A DNA stretch of 5,114 nucleotides from JBFHES01 sp041584015 (GTDB taxonomy: Bacteria; Bacteroidota; Bacteroidia; Bacteroidales; M50B96). The translations under genes were made by a program, and so were the position numbers. The notes beneath the pieces were generated by a model. That model did no database searches. It worked only from the letters and a program-made list of their open reading frames with translations, and was not told where the DNA came from. Every line of letters starts with the position of its first letter. Position 1 is the stretch's first letter. This document shows, piece after piece, positions 3,321 to 5,114 of this stretch. The stretch is from NCBI GenBank assembly GCA_041584015.1, contig JBFHES010000297.1, positions 1-5,114 of the forward strand, read 5' to 3'.

Positions 3321-5114
3321 ATGACGCAAATTATTTATTTTCTGCCACTTATGGCAATCCTGGGATTTATATTCATTTTCGTTAAAGCAAGATGGGTAAG
3401 CAATCAGGAGGTAGGCAATGCCAAGATGGCCAAAATTGCCAAGCACATTTCTGACGGAGCCATGGCATTCCTTAAGAGTGAATATAAAATATTAGCAATC
3501 TTTGTAATTGCGGTAGCCATTCTACTCTATTTCAAAGGCACCAACGAAGAAAACTCGAATGGTTACGTAGTGATCTCCTTTATTTCCGGAGCGGTTCTTT
3601 CGGCCCTGGCCGGATTCATTGGAATGCGCATTGCCACCAAAGCTAACGTTCGCACGGCTAACGCTGCCAAAACATCGCTTAACAAAGCATTGGAAGTAGC
3701 CTTTAACGGCGGAACTGTCATGGGTATTGGCGTTGTGTCATTGGGCGTACTTGGCCTAAGCGCCCTCTTTTTATTGTTTAACGAATTCATTGGTGATGAA
3801 TGGGGACTCGAAACTGTGCTGAATGTGATTTCGGCATTCTCATTGGGAGCTTCTTCCATTGCCTTGTTTGCACGTGTAGGCGGAGGTATCTATACCAAAG
3901 CTGCCGATGTAGGAGCCGACCTGGTTGGTAAAGTAGAAGCCGGCATCCCGGAAGATCACCCCTTGAATCCGGCAACCATTGCCGATAATGTGGGTGATAA
4001 CGTAGGTGATGTTGCTGGTATGGGAGCAGACCTTTTTGAGTCATTTGTAGGATCAATCATTGCAACCATGGTCTTGGGTGCATCATTTGTTGGTTTGGCG
4101 CCGGTAGTTGAGAACTACTCGCTGGGGCCAATCATTCTGCCGCTTGCCCTTGCAGGTTTTGGTATTTTCACCTCAATGGTTGGAACTTTCTTTGTTCGTG
4201 TAAAGGAAGGCGGTAATCCACAAAAGGCGCTTGACAGAGGCGAATTGATTTCTGCATTAATGATGATCATTGGATCTTATTTCCTGATCACAAGCTTGCT
4301 TCCGGAAAGTTGGGAATTAAAAAATCAATACGGTGATGTAAAGGTTTATACATCCCTGGGTATTTTCTGGGCAACGCTGGTTGGCTTGGGAATCGGAATG
4401 GCCATTGGTAAGATTACAGAATATTATACAGCAACCGGAAAGAAGCCGGTTCAGCGCATCGTTGATCAATCGCATACAGGTGCGGCAACCAACATTATTG
4501 CCGGTCTGGGCTTGGGTATGAAATCGACGGCCATCCCGGTAATCGGTCTTGCGCTGGCCATTATTCTATCCTATCATTTTGCAGGATTATATGGTATTGC
4601 CATAGCTGCAGTTGCCATGCTTGCCAATACAGGTATCCAATTGGCAGTTGATGCTTACGGACCAATTGCCGATAATGCAGGAGGTATTGCAGAAATGACC
4701 AACCTTCCCAAAGAAGTTCGTCAGCGTACCGACAAACTGGATGCTGTTGGAAACACCACCGCTGCCATTGGAAAAGGATTTGCCATTGCATCAGCAACCT
4801 TAACGGCATTGGCCCTTTTCTCGGCCTTCATGCAACAAGCCAATATTAGTTCCATTGATATTTCACAACCTCACATCATGGCAGGCTTGCTGGTAGGTGG
4901 TATGATCCCTTATCTGTTTAGTTCCATGGCGATGGGGGCCGTTGGCCGTGCAGCAACTTCGATGATTGATGAAGTACGTCGACAGTTTAAAACAATTCCG
5001 GCATTGCGCAATGCATTGGACATTATGCAAAAATATGATTCCGACTTGAGCAAAGCAACCAAGGAAGAAATGGAGATATTCGAGAAAGCTGATGATGCAG
5101 CTGAATACGAAAAA
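3321..5114 (+). CDS. hppA: Membrane-bound ion-translocating pyrophosphatase, K+-dependent, 3' part outside window
   Basis: Integral membrane PPase that couples hydrolysis of cytoplasmic PPi to outward pumping of Na+ or H+. The 598 visible codons are open to the right edge; relatives of this kind run to roughly 700-750 residues, so about 130 are missing. An N-terminal membrane helix (about 3-22) starts at ATG 3321. The first PPi/Mg2+-binding block is GGGIYTKAADVGADLVGKVE (187-206), then D222-N-V-G-D-N-V-G-D230 and GADLFES (235-241). The second is DAYGPIADNAGGIAEM (444-459). GNTTAAIGKG (477-486) has Ala481 and Gly484 where K+-independent enzymes have Lys and Thr, so K+-dependence is predicted. 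Glu240 in D-L-F-E is the TM6 position seen in Na+-pumping and Na+,H+-pumping members rather than typical H+ pumps. Ion choice remains inferred. The gene is transcribed divergently from the cysD-containing operon. Confidence 0.98.
   Translation, partial: MTQIIYFLPLMAILGFIFIFVKARWVSNQEVGNAKMAKIAKHISDGAMAFLKSEYKILAIFVIAVAILLYFKGTNEENSNGYVVISFISGAVLSALAGFIGMRIATKANVRTANAAKTSLNKALEVAFNGGTVMGIGVVSLGVLGLSALFLLFNEFIGDEWGLETVLNVISAFSLGASSIALFARVGGGIYTKAADVGADLVGKVEAGIPEDHPLNPATIADNVGDNVGDVAGMGADLFESFVGSIIATMVLGASFVGLAPVVENYSLGPIILPLALAGFGIFTSMVGTFFVRVKEGGNPQKALDRGELISALMMIIGSYFLITSLLPESWELKNQYGDVKVYTSLGIFWATLVGLGIGMAIGKITEYYTATGKKPVQRIVDQSHTGAATNIIAGLGLGMKSTAIPVIGLALAIILSYHFAGLYGIAIAAVAMLANTGIQLAVDAYGPIADNAGGIAEMTNLPKEVRQRTDKLDAVGNTTAAIGKGFAIASATLTALALFSAFMQQANISSIDISQPHIMAGLLVGGMIPYLFSSMAMGAVGRAATSMIDEVRRQFKTIPALRNALDIMQKYDSDLSKATKEEMEIFEKADDAAEYEK

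Noticed and set aside
3213..4809. Several minus-strand ORFs across hppA (3213-3446, 3563-3859, 3787-4056, 4561-4809)
   Set aside because: All are antisense to continuous pyrophosphatase coding sequence, and their composition is that of antisense translations.

Overview
The window looks like chromosomal DNA of a Bacteroidota bacterium, probably a free-living Cytophagales- or Sphingobacteriales-like lineage rather than a gut Bacteroides; this finer placement is inference. The signs are: a textbook Bacteroidota sigma-factor promoter (TTTG, 19 bp, TAATTTTG), start codons with A-rich leaders and no strong Shine-Dalgarno, a UpxY-type NusG paralogue, a DUF2061 gene beside cysD, and a K+-dependent, Na+-type membrane pyrophosphatase.

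Layout. Five genes run leftward on the minus strand from a promoter at about 3080-3110. In transcription order they are: a winged-helix protein with a degenerate nucleotidyltransferase-like domain (3061-2522); a UpxY/NusG-like specialised antiterminator whose start follows the previous stop with no gap to speak of (2518-1997); a DUF2061 membrane protein (1759-1526); an S23-type four-helix-bundle protein (1364-999); and cysD, ATP sulfurylase subunit 2 (902 to the left edge, lacking about three C-terminal codons). On the right, hppA, a membrane ion-pumping pyrophosphatase, runs rightward from 3321 and is cut by the right edge after 598 codons. The 259 bp at 3062-3320 is a divergent intergenic region.

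Function. The first two minus-strand genes look like the regulatory head of an exopolysaccharide locus. DUF2061 and cysD belong to sulfate activation (sulfate + ATP to APS + PPi). A reasonable inference is that the locus makes activated sulfate for a sulfated surface polysaccharide, though no glycosyltransferase or sulfotransferase lies inside the window and ordinary cysteine biosynthesis is not excluded. The neighbouring pyrophosphatase could consume the PPi that ATP sulfurylase releases.

Most unusual feature. The gaps around the S23 gene are not random sequence. They are degenerate tandem arrays with a strict 7-bp period: about 11 units at 906-982 and about 18 units at 1398-1523. The two arrays have opposite orientation and fill almost exactly the space from the cysD start to the DUF2061 stop. 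A third, compound array (8-bp period at 1825-1880, then 7-bp period at 1889-1916) lies upstream of DUF2061 and includes a 14-bp perfect palindrome and a 10-bp perfect hairpin stem. The S23 gene with its two inverted heptad arrays looks like a cassette inserted between DUF2061 and cysD.
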